Assembly (NCBI GenBank): GCA_031378805.1 | Contig: JANNEO010000121.1 | Location: 39,276-103,275 of the forward strand | Source: JADCCX01 sp031378805 | Lineage (GTDB): Bacteria > Pseudomonadota > Alphaproteobacteria > Rhizobiales > Beijerinckiaceae | Direction of reading: 5' to 3' | Length of the DNA: 64,000 nucleotides | Part shown: positions 25,421-34,261 of the stretch, one piece after another | How positions within the stretch are numbered: position 1 is the stretch's first letter | Layout: every line of letters begins with the position of its first letter | The notes under the pieces: model-generated | Databases searched by the model: none | What the model was told of the DNA's origin: nothing | The model's input: only the letters and a program-made list of their open reading frames with translations | Position numbers and translations under genes: made by a program

Positions 25421-26626
25421 ATGCAAGGTCAGCCCGGCATCAAGCTCTCCGACCGGCAATTGATTGATTGGCTGCGCCTGATCCGCACGGATGGTGTAGG
25501 GCCGCGCACCTTTCTTTCGTTGCTCAATCACTACGGTGGTGCGGCCGAGGCGCTGCGAGCTTTGCCGGACCTGTCCCGAAAAAGGGCTGGAAAAGCCGTC
25601 TCCATAGCCACGGAAGCGGAGGCCGAGCGCGAGCTTGCACAGGCCAGGCGCTTTGGTGCCCGTTTCGTGGCACGAGGTGAGCTGGAATATCCCAAGGCCT
25701 TGGCGTCCATCGACAGTGCGCCGCCTTTGATTGCGGTGATCGGGAGTGTCAACCTTGCCGCGCAGCCCCTGGTGTCCATCGTGGGATCACGCAACGCATC
25801 CGTCGCGGGCCTGAAGATCGCCGAAAAACTGAGCCATGATCTGGCGTCAGCCGGGTTTGGCATCGTGTCGGGCCTGGCGCGGGGCATTGATGCGCGCGCG
25901 CATGAAGCCTCGCTCTCGACCTGCGCCATCGCAGTGGTTGCAGGCGGTCTGGACAAACTCTACCCCGAGGAAAACCGCGCCTTGTTTGATCGCATGTGCG
26001 CGCGCGGTGCGGTGATTTCCGAGATGCCGATGGGCTGGGTGGCCCGCGGGCGGGATTTCCCACGGCGTAACCGGATCGTTTCCGGTCTGTCGCTCGGCAC
26101 CATCATTGTGGAGGCGGCCCGCAAGTCTGGCTCGTTGATCACGGCGCGATTCGCCAATGAACAGGGCAGGGAGGTTTTTGCGGTTCCTGGCTCGCCCTTT
26201 GATCCGCGTGCGGAAGGCCCGAACGATCTGATTCGTGATGGCGCGACCCTGACACGTGGCAGCCGCGATGTGCTGGAGGTTCTGCAGCCGATCATGGGTC
26301 GGGAATTCGAGATACCGACGCTGTTCGAGGGCGGCCGCAAGACGCCGGATGAACCGCTGTGGGATGAAGCGGACTGGCTGGGTGCTGGTGCCAGCGCAGC
26401 CAAAGGGCCGTCCGAGCCGCCTTTTGATGGTTGGGAGGAAGCCCCCGCTGAGGCGCCCGCGGCCACCGTGCTGGGGCTTTTGACCGCAGCGCCGGTTGAT
26501 CCCGATGATCTGTGCCGCTCCACCGGATTCGCGATCCGCGAAATCAATCTCGTGCTGTTCGAACTGGATGGAGAAGGACGGATCGACCGGCATCCAGGCG
26601 GAAAGGTCTCGCTGCGGCCACTTTGA
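25421..26626 (+). CDS. dprA: DNA processing protein DprA
   Basis: A 401-residue protein with a helical N-terminal part, a Rossmann-like domain (VSIVGSRNASVAGLKIAEKL, GIVSGLARGIDARAH, FPRRNRIVSGLS) and a winged-helix C-terminus (about 335-401). DprA binds single-stranded DNA and loads RecA during natural transformation, but it is conserved in many bacteria not known to be competent. A much longer frame is open from 25052, but that part is in the wrong frame of plsY; the ATG at 25421 has AGAAAGG upstream. topA commonly follows dprA in rhizobia; it does not here. Confidence 0.94.
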   Translation: MQGQPGIKLSDRQLIDWLRLIRTDGVGPRTFLSLLNHYGGAAEALRALPDLSRKRAGKAVSIATEAEAERELAQARRFGARFVARGELEYPKALASIDSAPPLIAVIGSVNLAAQPLVSIVGSRNASVAGLKIAEKLSHDLASAGFGIVSGLARGIDARAHEASLSTCAIAVVAGGLDKLYPEENRALFDRMCARGAVISEMPMGWVARGRDFPRRNRIVSGLSLGTIIVEAARKSGSLITARFANEQGREVFAVPGSPFDPRAEGPNDLIRDGATLTRGSRDVLEVLQPIMGREFEIPTLFEGGRKTPDEPLWDEADWLGAGASAAKGPSEPPFDGWEEAPAEAPAATVLGLLTAAPVDPDDLCRSTGFAIREINLVLFELDGEGRIDRHPGGKVSLRPL

Positions 26627-26745
26627 ACGCCCGGGGTGGTGATAACCATCACGGCATCGAATGGGCTGTTCGGCTTGCATTCATGCCGGGAAGTGTATTT
26701 CCTGGACTCTAAGTCTGGAATGACATGATCCACGGGAGAGAATCA

Positions 26746-27114
26746 ATGACCACATTCAAGGCAATCCTGCTCGCCGCGGCCTCTACGGCAGGGCTTGCTG
26801 GCTTCGGCACCGTTGCCGAGGCCCAGTATTATGGCCAGCCGCCGCAGGGGTACTACTATCGCCAACCGCAGCCGCAATATGTCGATCCGCGCATCCAGCG
26901 CAAGCAATTGCAGCAGCAGAAGCGGTTCATCCAGAAATACGGCTATCCGGTGCAGCAGCAGCCGAACTATGGCTATTACCAGCAGCCGCAGTACTACCAG
27001 CCGCAGCCGCGTTATGTGCAGCCCCAGTATGGGTATCAATATCAGCGCCAGCAGCAGCCCCAGGCCGTGCCGCCCGGTTTCACCCCAGGCGGCGGTGTGC
27101 TGATGGATCGTTGA
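26746..27114 (+). CDS. Secreted Tyr/Gln/Pro-rich low-complexity protein
   Basis: A 122-residue protein with a clear signal peptide (MTTFKAILLAAASTAGLA... cut after TVAEA). The mature part is dominated by Y, Q and P in imperfect YYQQPQ / YVQPQYG-like repeats, with one basic Arg/Lys/Gln segment (about 50-65) and a C-terminal PPGFTPGGGVLMDR. GGGAGAGAATCA precedes the ATG at 26746, supporting this start. The composition suggests an intrinsically disordered periplasmic or surface protein. It is convergent with the AEC transporter gene (7 bp apart). Function unknown. Confidence 0.75.
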   Translation: MTTFKAILLAAASTAGLAGFGTVAEAQYYGQPPQGYYYRQPQPQYVDPRIQRKQLQQQKRFIQKYGYPVQQQPNYGYYQQPQYYQPQPRYVQPQYGYQYQRQQQPQAVPPGFTPGGGVLMDR

Positions 27115-27121
27115 TCCGGGA

Positions 27122-28057
27122 TCACTTCAGGGTCATGACAATCATCATCAACGGCATCGTGACGGCGGCAATCAGCGTTTGCGCCGTCACGATGGAGGCC
27201 ATCAGCGCTGCATCGCCACCGTTTTGCCGCGCCAGGATGTAGGACGCCGCTGCCGTCGGCACCGACGCGCAAATGATCGGCACCGCCAGCGCGGTGCCTG
27301 ACAGTCCAAGGCTCAGCCCAATGAGCCCTCCGAGGGTCGGCATCACGACCAATTTCAGACCACTGGCGATCCAAAGGCCATGGCTTGGACGGCGTAGATT
27401 GTGCAGATCCAGCCCAGATCCTGCCAGTAACAGTCCGGCGGCAAGTGCCGATCTTCCAATGACATCGCCGAAGTTCGCTATGGCTTTGGGAAGGGGCAGG
27501 CCGCTGGCACTGAGCGCGACGCCGATCAGCGTTGACCAGATGAATGGGTTCTTAATCAGACCCAGCGCCAATCCACCCAGCGTGATCGGCTTTGCGCTGC
27601 TGCCATGGCGGGCCAGGACATAGGCGGACATCAGGTTCACCAGCGGGATGAGGAAGGCGAAGGCGACAGCAGTCAGCGCCACGCCGTCCTTGCCGAAAAG
27701 CGTTCCTGCCAGCGCCACCGCGACAAAGCTGTTCCAGCGCAATGCGCCTTGAAAAACCGATGTGAAGGCAGGGCCATCGATGCCAAAGAGACGTTGCAGA
27801 AGTGACGCAGAGAGTAGGAGCGGAAGGCCGATGATCAGCACAGGCATCACCAGCGCCACACCGACGGTGCCAACTGGAACCTTGCCAAGATCGGCCATCG
27901 CCAGTGTCGTGATCACCAGCCCAGGAATGAGCACGTAATATGTCACGCGCTCGAAACCGTCCCACTGCGACGGCGTGATGAACCCTGTGATGCGCAAGGC
28001 CCAGCCCAAGGCGATGACCAGGAGAACCGGGATCAGACCATCAAGAACGGGTGGCAT
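27122..28057 (-). CDS. AEC-family (auxin efflux carrier-type) transporter
   Basis: A 311-residue membrane protein with about ten hydrophobic segments of the AEC/membrane transport family (PF03547 type), starting MPPVLDGLIPVLLVIALGWALR. The halves show internal similarity, as usual for this family. Bacterial members often export or import dicarboxylates such as malate; the substrate cannot be read from the sequence. Start at ATG 28057 with GGAG upstream; the longer frame to 28135 is hydrophilic. Confidence 0.85.
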   Translation of the reverse strand: MPPVLDGLIPVLLVIALGWALRITGFITPSQWDGFERVTYYVLIPGLVITTLAMADLGKVPVGTVGVALVMPVLIIGLPLLLSASLLQRLFGIDGPAFTSVFQGALRWNSFVAVALAGTLFGKDGVALTAVAFAFLIPLVNLMSAYVLARHGSSAKPITLGGLALGLIKNPFIWSTLIGVALSASGLPLPKAIANFGDVIGRSALAAGLLLAGSGLDLHNLRRPSHGLWIASGLKLVVMPTLGGLIGLSLGLSGTALAVPIICASVPTAAASYILARQNGGDAALMASIVTAQTLIAAVTMPLMMIVMTLK

Positions 28058-28157
28058 AAGACGGGAGCTCCGGGTTTTCGCACAGAAATTGATCGTTGAG
28101 GCACCATATGCAGCGCTGCCTTGAGAAAATGCCAATGCTCAATGGGCGTCAAACCGA

Positions 28158-28631
28158 TCACACAGGTTGATCAGCCAGATGGTAGAGCGCGTCCTGAAGG
28201 ATGATGGCTGCCGCTGCCGCGTCGATCATGGCAGCGCGTCGGGCGGGAGACAGGCCCCTGCTGATCATGCCATCCTCCGCTTCCGATGAAGACAGCCGCT
28301 CGTCCCAAAGCAGGATTGGCGGCGGCTTGTGCGCTTGAAGATTGCGGGCAAAGGCGCGGGTGGATTGGGCGCGTGGTCCCTCGCTGCCGTCCATATTGAA
28401 GGGCAGCCCGAGCACAAGCCCGCTGATTCCCTCCTTTGTCACCAGCGCCAGCAGTTCCTGCGCGTCATGCTGAAACCTGATGCGTCGTATCGTGAGCAAA
28501 GGGGTGGCGATTCCCACGGACAAGGATGCCATGGCAATGCCGATGGTCTTTGTGCCGAGATCGAGGCCAAGAAGCCTCGCATTCGGCGAAAGGGTTGAGG
28601 CGAAAGCGCCGATATCCGTGGTCACCTGCAT
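28158..28631 (-). CDS. ruvX: Holliday junction resolvase-like RuvX/YqgF
   Basis: A 157-residue RNase H-like nuclease with LLGLDLGTKTIGIAM (first acidic site, residues 20-34), VLGLPFNMDGSEG, LLWDERLSS (second acid cluster) and a C-terminal DAAAAAIILQDAL. YqgF proteins process the 5' end of pre-16S rRNA in E. coli. It is divergent from gatC with about 110 bp between start codons, as in many rhizobia. Confidence 0.93.
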   Translation of the reverse strand: MQVTTDIGAFASTLSPNARLLGLDLGTKTIGIAMASLSVGIATPLLTIRRIRFQHDAQELLALVTKEGISGLVLGLPFNMDGSEGPRAQSTRAFARNLQAHKPPPILLWDERLSSSEAEDGMISRGLSPARRAAMIDAAAAAIILQDALYHLADQPV

Positions 28632-28741
28632 GTCATCGCGTTATCAGGTCCGGAGATCGGCGTCATCGCGTCTTCCTTGGTTGCGAAACAAAAGAGCGCG
28701 GTGTTATAGCCCAGTTTAATCACGCCATTTCCGGAGCCATG

Positions 28742-29029
28742 ATGTCCGTCGACCAGACGACCGTGAGGCGCATTGCGCGATTGGCGCGCATTGCAGTCTC
28801 AGACGCTGAAGTGCCCGCCTTGCAGGGCGAATTGAATGCTATCCTTGGCTTCGTCGAGCAACTGAACGAGGTCGATGTTGCTGGCGTCGCCCCCATGACA
28901 TCGGTGACGCCCATGGCGATGAAGAAGCGGCAGGACATCGTGACGGATGGCAACGACGCCGAGCGTGTGCTGAAAAACGCACCATCCCGTGAAGACGGCT
29001 ATTTCGTTGTCCCCAAGGTGGTCGAGTAA
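28742..29029 (+). CDS. gatC: Asp/Glu-tRNA amidotransferase subunit GatC
   Basis: A 95-residue GatC, starting MSVDQTTVRRIARLARIAV and containing GELNAILGFVEQLNEVDVAGV and the C-terminal REDGYFVVPKVVE. It wraps between GatA and GatB and stabilises the complex. Two ATGs lie in tandem (28739, 28742); the second has the better spacing from GGAG. Confidence 0.95.
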   Translation: MSVDQTTVRRIARLARIAVSDAEVPALQGELNAILGFVEQLNEVDVAGVAPMTSVTPMAMKKRQDIVTDGNDAERVLKNAPSREDGYFVVPKVVE

Positions 29030-29034
29030 GCGCC

Positions 29035-30516
29035 ATGAAGACCACTGACCTCACTGCAATGACGCTGGCCTCCGCTCGGGACGGCCTTAAGTCAAAAGCC
29101 TTCACCTCGACCGAACTGACGCGAACGTTCCTGGCCGCCATGGAAGCCTCGCGGGGTCTCAATGCGTATGTCCTGGAAACGCCCGACCATGCGCTGAAGA
29201 TGGCCGCTGCCAGCGACGTCCGTTTGGCCAAGGGCGAAGGTGGAGCACTGGAAGGCTTGCCGCTGGGCATCAAGGATTTGTTCTGCACCGATGGCGTGCG
29301 CACGACGGCCTGCTCGAACATTCTCAGCAATTTCGTTCCAACCTACGAATCGACCGTGACCAGCCAGCTCTGGCGCGCTGGCGCAGTGATGCTGGGCAAG
29401 CTCAACAACGACGAATTCGCCATGGGCTCGTCCAACGAGACCTCGGCCTTCGGCACGCCGGTCAATCCATGGCGGGCCAATGGCAACAACCAGCCGCTCG
29501 TTGCGGGCGGTTCGTCGGGGGGCTCGGCCGCAGCTGTCGCCGCCGATCTCTGCCTTGCGGCCACAGCCACCGATACGGGGGGCTCCATTCGCCAGCCCGC
29601 GGCTTTCACTGGCACGGTGGGCATCAAGCCGACCTATGGTCGCGTGTCACGCTGGGGCATCGTTGCCTTTGCCTCTTCGCTCGATCAGGCCGGACCAATC
29701 GCCCGCACGGTGCGTGACAGCGCCATCGTGCTGCAATCCATGGCGGGCCACGACGCCAAGGATACGACCTCGGTCGATCGCGCAGTTCCTGATTTCGAAG
29801 CCGCCGTCAAACGCGGGGTGAAGGGCCTCAAGATTGGCATCCCACGCGAATATCGCATGGAGGGAATGCCCGCCGAAATCGAGCAATTGTGGACGCATGG
29901 TGCCGATATTTTGAAGGCTGCCGGTGCAACCATCGTCGATATCTCGCTGCCGCACACCAAATATGCGCTGCCCGCTTATTACATTGTGGCTCCCGCCGAG
30001 GCGTCGTCCAATCTCGCGCGCTATGATGGCGTGCGCTACGGCGTGCGCAAGCCCGGCAAGGACATTGCGGAGCTTTACGAAAACACCCGGGCCGCTGGTT
30101 TCGGGCCGGAAGTCAAACGCCGCATCATGATCGGCACTTATGTGCTCTCTGCAGGCTATTACGATGCCTATTACGTGCGGGCCCAGCAGGTGCGCACGCT
30201 GATCAAACAGGATTTCGAGGTGGCTTATGCTGCTGGCGTCGATGCCATCCTGACGCCTGCCACGCCATCCGCCGCCTTCGGCATTGGCGCGATGTCGGTG
30301 GCCTCACCCATCGAGATGTATCTGAACGACATTTTTACCGTGACCGTGAATATGGCGGGACTGCCCGGCATTGCGGTTCCAGCGGGGCTTGATGCCAGTG
30401 GCCTGCCGCTCGGCTTGCAGTTGATCGGTCGCCCTTTCGACGAGGAAACCCTATTTGCCGTCGGTCAGGTCATCGAAGATGCGGCAGGGCGGTTTCATCC
30501 CAAGAGGTGGTGGTGA
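29035..30516 (+). CDS. gatA: Asp/Glu-tRNA amidotransferase subunit GatA
   Basis: A 493-residue amidase-signature protein. The Ser-cisSer-Lys triad is present as Lys80 (GIKDLFC), Ser160 (GGSSGGSAAA) and Ser184 (DTGGSIRQPA). GatA hydrolyses glutamine and passes ammonia to GatB, which amidates Glu-tRNA(Gln) and, in many alphaproteobacteria, Asp-tRNA(Asn). It starts five bases after gatC and its TGA overlaps the next small ORF by one base. Confidence 0.97.
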   Translation: MKTTDLTAMTLASARDGLKSKAFTSTELTRTFLAAMEASRGLNAYVLETPDHALKMAAASDVRLAKGEGGALEGLPLGIKDLFCTDGVRTTACSNILSNFVPTYESTVTSQLWRAGAVMLGKLNNDEFAMGSSNETSAFGTPVNPWRANGNNQPLVAGGSSGGSAAAVAADLCLAATATDTGGSIRQPAAFTGTVGIKPTYGRVSRWGIVAFASSLDQAGPIARTVRDSAIVLQSMAGHDAKDTTSVDRAVPDFEAAVKRGVKGLKIGIPREYRMEGMPAEIEQLWTHGADILKAAGATIVDISLPHTKYALPAYYIVAPAEASSNLARYDGVRYGVRKPGKDIAELYENTRAAGFGPEVKRRIMIGTYVLSAGYYDAYYVRAQQVRTLIKQDFEVAYAAGVDAILTPATPSAAFGIGAMSVASPIEMYLNDIFTVTVNMAGLPGIAVPAGLDASGLPLGLQLIGRPFDEETLFAVGQVIEDAAGRFHPKRWW

Positions 30517-30740
30517 TGGTTTTCGCGCCGGCCATCGGCATCGCGTGCTTCCAGGTTCTCGCGGGATTGTGTTTCGTGGTCGTCGGCCTGTCTGTTGCCG
30601 TCGTGCTCAAGCAATCCTTTGCCCCCAATGAGGGCCTCCAGATCGGAACAATGCTGACCATGGCAGGTGTTTTCGGCCTTGGTGGCCTCGCTTGCCTGTG
30701 GGCGGCGCGGCTGCTTCGCCGCACGGCCCGTGGCGAATAA
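30516..30740 (+). CDS. Small two-segment membrane protein between gatA and gatB
   Basis: A 74-residue frame whose ATG overlaps the gatA stop codon (TGATG), with AGAGG eight bases upstream. It encodes two hydrophobic segments (about residues 5-28 and 43-62) joined by a short polar loop and ends with a basic tail (RRTARGE). The coupling to gatA and the membrane-like pattern make it a likely real gene. Its stop is 19 bp before gatB. I do not recognise the family. Confidence 0.6.
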   Translation: MVFAPAIGIACFQVLAGLCFVVVGLSVAVVLKQSFAPNEGLQIGTMLTMAGVFGLGGLACLWAARLLRRTARGE

Positions 30741-30759
30741 TTCTCTGGAAACGCACACC

Positions 30760-32238
30760 ATGAACACACTCGCTTCTTCCAAGAAACTGATCAAAGGTGC
30801 CACCGCCGATTGGGAAGTGGTGATAGGCCTTGAAATCCACGCTCAGGTCAACTCCGAGGCGAAGTTGTTCTCCGGAGCTTCGACACGCTTCGGCAACGAG
30901 CCGAATTCCAACGTCAGTATCGTGGATGCCGCCATGCCCGGCATGTTGCCCGTGATCAACGAGGAATGCGTGCGCCAGGCCATCCGCACCGGGCTTGGCC
31001 TGAAGGCGCAGATCAACAACCGCTCGGTTTTCGACCGCAAGAACTACTTCTATCCGGATCTGCCGCAGGGCTATCAGATCAGCCAGTTCGCGCACCCGAT
31101 CGTGGGCGAGGGTGCCGTGATCGTCGATGTTCCAGGCTATCCAGAGCCGATCACCGTGCGCATCGAGAGGCTGCATCTGGAACAGGATGCTGGCAAGTCG
31201 ATCCACGACCAGGATCCGCGCTCGTCCTTCGTCGATCTCAACCGCTCTGGCGTCGCGCTCATGGAAATCGTCTCGAAGCCGGACATGAGATCATCAGAAG
31301 AAGCAAAGGCTTACGTAACGAAGCTCAGGACGATTCTACGCTATCTCGAAACGTGCGACGGTGACATGGAGAAGGGTAATCTCCGCGCCGATGTCAACGT
31401 CTCGGTGCGCAAGCCGGGCGCAGATCTGGGCACCCGCTGCGAGATCAAGAACGTCAATTCCGTGCGCTTCATCGGCCAAGCCATAGAGGTGGAAGCGCGT
31501 CGCCAGATCGGCATCATCGAGGACGGCGGCACCATCGATCAGGAAACACGCCTCTACGATCCGGCCAAGGGTGAGACCCGTTCCATGCGCTCCAAGGAAG
31601 AGGCGCATGACTACCGTTATTTTCCTGACCCGGACCTGCTCCCACTCGAATTCGACGACGCTTATGTCGCGGAACTTGCTCGCCACCTGCCGGAACTGCC
31701 GGATGCGAAGAAGGCGCGGTTCATCAGCCAGTACGGCCTTTCTGCTTATGACGCCGCTGTTCTGTCGGCAGAACGCCAGAGCGCGGATTTCTACGAGACG
31801 GTAGCGAAAGGCCGCGACGGCAAGCAGGCTGCGAACTGGGTCATCAATGAGTTTTTCGGCCGCCTGAACAAGGAAGGCAAGGAGATCGCGGATTCGCCCG
31901 TTTCCGCCCAGCAGATCGGTGGCATCGTCGATCTCATCGGGTCAGGAGCGATTTCCGGCAAGATTGCCAAGGATTTGTTCGAGATTGTCTGGAGCGAAGG
32001 TGGCGATCCGGCCACCATTGTCGAACAGCGCGGCATGAAGCAGGTGACGGACACCGGAGCGATCGAGAAGGCTGTGGATGAGATCATTGCAGCCAATCCA
32101 GACAAGGTGGAGCAGGCCAAGCTGAAGCCCTCCATGCTGGGTTGGTTCGTGGGCCAGGTGATGAAGGCCAGCGGCGGCAAGGCGGCGCCGGGCGCGGTGA
32201 ACGAGTTGCTGAAGGCGAAATTGGGAATCGATGGGTAG
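30760..32238 (+). CDS. gatB: Asp/Glu-tRNA amidotransferase subunit GatB
   Basis: A 492-residue GatB. The kinase-like catalytic core shows VVIGLEIHAQVNSEAKLFSG, RKNYFYPDLPQGYQISQ, EQDAGKSIHD, VDLNRSGVALMEIVS and HDYRYFPDPDL; the C-terminal YqeY-like tail domain follows. GatB phosphorylates and amidates the misacylated tRNA. The ATG at 30760 starts the conserved protein; the upstream extension overlaps the small membrane ORF in another frame. Confidence 0.97.
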   Translation: MNTLASSKKLIKGATADWEVVIGLEIHAQVNSEAKLFSGASTRFGNEPNSNVSIVDAAMPGMLPVINEECVRQAIRTGLGLKAQINNRSVFDRKNYFYPDLPQGYQISQFAHPIVGEGAVIVDVPGYPEPITVRIERLHLEQDAGKSIHDQDPRSSFVDLNRSGVALMEIVSKPDMRSSEEAKAYVTKLRTILRYLETCDGDMEKGNLRADVNVSVRKPGADLGTRCEIKNVNSVRFIGQAIEVEARRQIGIIEDGGTIDQETRLYDPAKGETRSMRSKEEAHDYRYFPDPDLLPLEFDDAYVAELARHLPELPDAKKARFISQYGLSAYDAAVLSAERQSADFYETVAKGRDGKQAANWVINEFFGRLNKEGKEIADSPVSAQQIGGIVDLIGSGAISGKIAKDLFEIVWSEGGDPATIVEQRGMKQVTDTGAIEKAVDEIIAANPDKVEQAKLKPSMLGWFVGQVMKASGGKAAPGAVNELLKAKLGIDG

Positions 32239-32243
32239 TTGGG

Positions 32244-32395
32244 TTGCAACGGCGTTGTGCGCCCTTCGAGGGTCGCCGAGGGTCTCTCCAAAGCTGCTCG
32301 CACCTCAAGATGTAGACCGCATTGCAAGACGCAAACCTCCTCTTGCTCAGCTGCGAGCGCTGGCGAGCATCGAAGGACGCACACCGTCATTGCAA
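32244..32395. repeat. Degenerate inverted pair of interspersed repeats downstream of gatB
   Basis: The left arm (32244-32314) begins TTGCAACGG, then TGTGCGCCCTTCGAGG, and contains GCTCGCACCTCAAGATG. The right arm (32332-32395), read on the minus strand, begins TTGCAATGACGG, then TGTGCGTCCTTCGATGC, and continues GCTCGCAGCTGAGCAAGAGG. The two arms are therefore diverged inverted copies of one element of the CCTTCGAGGCTCGC...CCTCA kind that is scattered in many alphaproteobacterial genomes. It fills nearly all of the gatB-GST gap. Confidence 0.6.
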
Positions 32396-32450
32396 CGCAG
32401 CCGGCCTCTGCTAGCGTGCCACAACGAAAACACTGCTGGAGGAACGCACA

Positions 32451-33089
32451 ATGTCCGCACGCTATGAACTGCATGGAATCTGGCTTTCCGGCCCGGCCTA
32501 TAAGGTGGGCCTGATGCTCTCGATGTGCGGCGAGCCTTTCGACTACGTGCATGTCAATCTGCGGGCGGGGGAGCACAAGTCCCCGGCCTTCATGGCGAAG
32601 CAGCGGTTCGGCCAAGTGCCGCTGCTGATCGACAACGGCAATGGCCGCAAGCTGTGCCAATCCGCCTCGATCCTCGAATATCTCGCTGAAATGCTGGGCA
32701 AATTCGCGGGCGATACCGTCGAGGAGAAGATCGAGGCGCGGGAATGGATGTTCTGGGATTTCGACCGCCTTGCGCCCAATATCTACCGCTCGCGCGGTAT
32801 GCGCCTTGGCCTGCGCTCGATGCCGTTTGACACGGCGGCGATGTATTTCAGCGACGGCAATGTTGCGCTCAAGGTGCTAGATGATCATCTGGCTGGCCGT
32901 GACTGGATGGTTGGCAAGGGCGCAACCATCGCCGATATCGACCTCTACGGTGTGCTGGACTATGCCGCTGCGGGTGGTTTCAACCTCGCGCAATACACAA
33001 ATCTCTTGGCTTGGATCAGCCGTTTCAAAGGCTTGAAAGGCTTCGCCAGCCCCGATCAGATTTTGCCGAAGGAGAGCCGCAAGGCTTGA
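32451..33089 (+). CDS. Glutathione S-transferase family protein
   Basis: A 212-residue GST-fold protein. The thioredoxin-like N-terminal domain (about 1-80: YELHGIWLSGPAYKVGLML, RFGQVPLLID, CQSASILEYLAEMLG) holds the conserved cis-Pro and the Ser of the glutathione gamma-Glu site; an all-helical C-terminal domain follows (ATIADIDLYGVL N-capping motif near 163). The substrate is not predictable. CTGGAGGAA precedes the ATG. It is convergent with the DedA cluster. Confidence 0.85.
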   Translation: MSARYELHGIWLSGPAYKVGLMLSMCGEPFDYVHVNLRAGEHKSPAFMAKQRFGQVPLLIDNGNGRKLCQSASILEYLAEMLGKFAGDTVEEKIEAREWMFWDFDRLAPNIYRSRGMRLGLRSMPFDTAAMYFSDGNVALKVLDDHLAGRDWMVGKGATIADIDLYGVLDYAAAGGFNLAQYTNLLAWISRFKGLKGFASPDQILPKESRKA

Positions 33090-33113
33090 ACGGCAGCGTT
33101 TTGCAAAGCAAAA

Positions 33114-33647
33114 CTACCTGAATTTCTCCCAGAGCTGAAGGCCGGTCATCCCGGCGTTCAGCAGCCCGAAGGTCAGGAGCAGCGTGGCGAGAGCCGTTGC
33201 CGCATGGAACGGCTGCGGCCGCATGTGACAGCTGCCCGCGAGGAATGTGACGAAGACCCGGCTTGGCCCCATGAAACGGCTGAGGAAGACGGCGGCGACG
33301 CCATACTGCGTGATCATGCGCTCCGCCCGCAGCATCAGGCCGGGCCGATTTTTCACCATGCCAAGATTGCGAAACCAGTGCTCGCCGCGTCGCCCGATCT
33401 CGAAATTGATCCAGTCGCCAAGGCAAAAGCCAAGGAAAATCGCCAGAAAGCAGCTGGTATATTCCAGCACGCCTGCCTGGATCAGAACTCCTGCCGCAAC
33501 GATCATCACCGAGCCGGAAAAGATGAACGTGGTCAGTATCACGCCCTCGCACAGCATGATGCCGAAGAGCATCAGCGGTGCCCATGCCGCATAAGTCCGC
33601 ATGAACACAGTCAGCGAGTCGAGCGTTTCCTTGCTGAGGATATCCAT
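33114..33647 (-). CDS. DedA-family membrane protein, copy 1
   Basis: A 177-residue VTT/SNARE-associated-type membrane protein. It shows the DedA hallmarks: an acidic residue in the first hydrophobic block (GIMLCEGVILTTF), a Gly-Asp-Trp turn (GDWINFEIGRR), and the motif FLSRFMGPSRVFVTFLAG with conserved Arg and Pro. DedA proteins support membrane potential and polyprenyl or phospholipid flipping. This is the most diverged of three tandem paralogues; it starts six bases after copy 2 ends, so the genes form one operon. Confidence 0.85.
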   Translation of the reverse strand: MDILSKETLDSLTVFMRTYAAWAPLMLFGIMLCEGVILTTFIFSGSVMIVAAGVLIQAGVLEYTSCFLAIFLGFCLGDWINFEIGRRGEHWFRNLGMVKNRPGLMLRAERMITQYGVAAVFLSRFMGPSRVFVTFLAGSCHMRPQPFHAATALATLLLTFGLLNAGMTGLQLWEKFR

Positions 33648-33653
33648 GTCGGA

Positions 33654-34181
33654 TCAGGTCGGCATGAATCGCGCGAGATAGGTTCCCGGCAGCATGAGGG
33701 AGGCTGCCCACAGGAAGGCGGAACCGAAATTTGCCAGCTGGAACGGAATCATCGGCATTCGGGTGATGCCCGCCGCCAGCGGAACGGTGGCCCGCAGCGG
33801 GCCAGAGAAGCGTCCACCGACAACGGCGATCCAGCCCCAGCGCTTAAAGAAGGCTTCACCCCGCGGCAGCATCTGCGGATAGCGCGACAGCGGCCACCAG
33901 CCCGCGACACGGTGCTGGAAATGTGCGCCGAGCCAATAGGATACCCAGTCACCAAGTGCAGCACCGAGGCTGGCCGAAATCCAGATCGACCAGAAATCGA
34001 GGCCGCTCATGGTGACGAGTGCGCCGATCCCCACCAGCATCGCCCAGAATGGCAGGAAAAGCGAGATGAAGGCCATCGACTCGCCGAAAGCCAGCAGAAA
34101 CACGATCGGCGCTGCAAAGGACTGGTTGGCCCGCACAAAGGCGATGACAGGACCGGCCTGTTCCATCACCTGTTGCATCAT
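33654..34181 (-). CDS. DedA-family membrane protein, copy 2
   Basis: A 175-residue paralogue with LLAFGESMAFISLFLP, LGDWVSYWLGAHF and VVGGRFSGPLRATVPLAAG. I set the start at the ATG 34181, which aligns with copy 3 a few residues before FVRANQSF; the frame extends to a GTG at 34235 with an AAGGA too close to be a convincing site. Conserved acidic and Arg residues typical of the family are present. It lies in the middle of the tandem array. Confidence 0.85.
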   Translation of the reverse strand: MMQQVMEQAGPVIAFVRANQSFAAPIVFLLAFGESMAFISLFLPFWAMLVGIGALVTMSGLDFWSIWISASLGAALGDWVSYWLGAHFQHRVAGWWPLSRYPQMLPRGEAFFKRWGWIAVVGGRFSGPLRATVPLAAGITRMPMIPFQLANFGSAFLWAASLMLPGTYLARFMPT

Positions 34182-34261
34182 CTGGGTCTTGTCCAAGGGC
34201 ACTCTCGCGCGGAATATTGGGCCTGCGTTCCGCACGTCCTTGCCGGGTTAAATCTGGTTTG

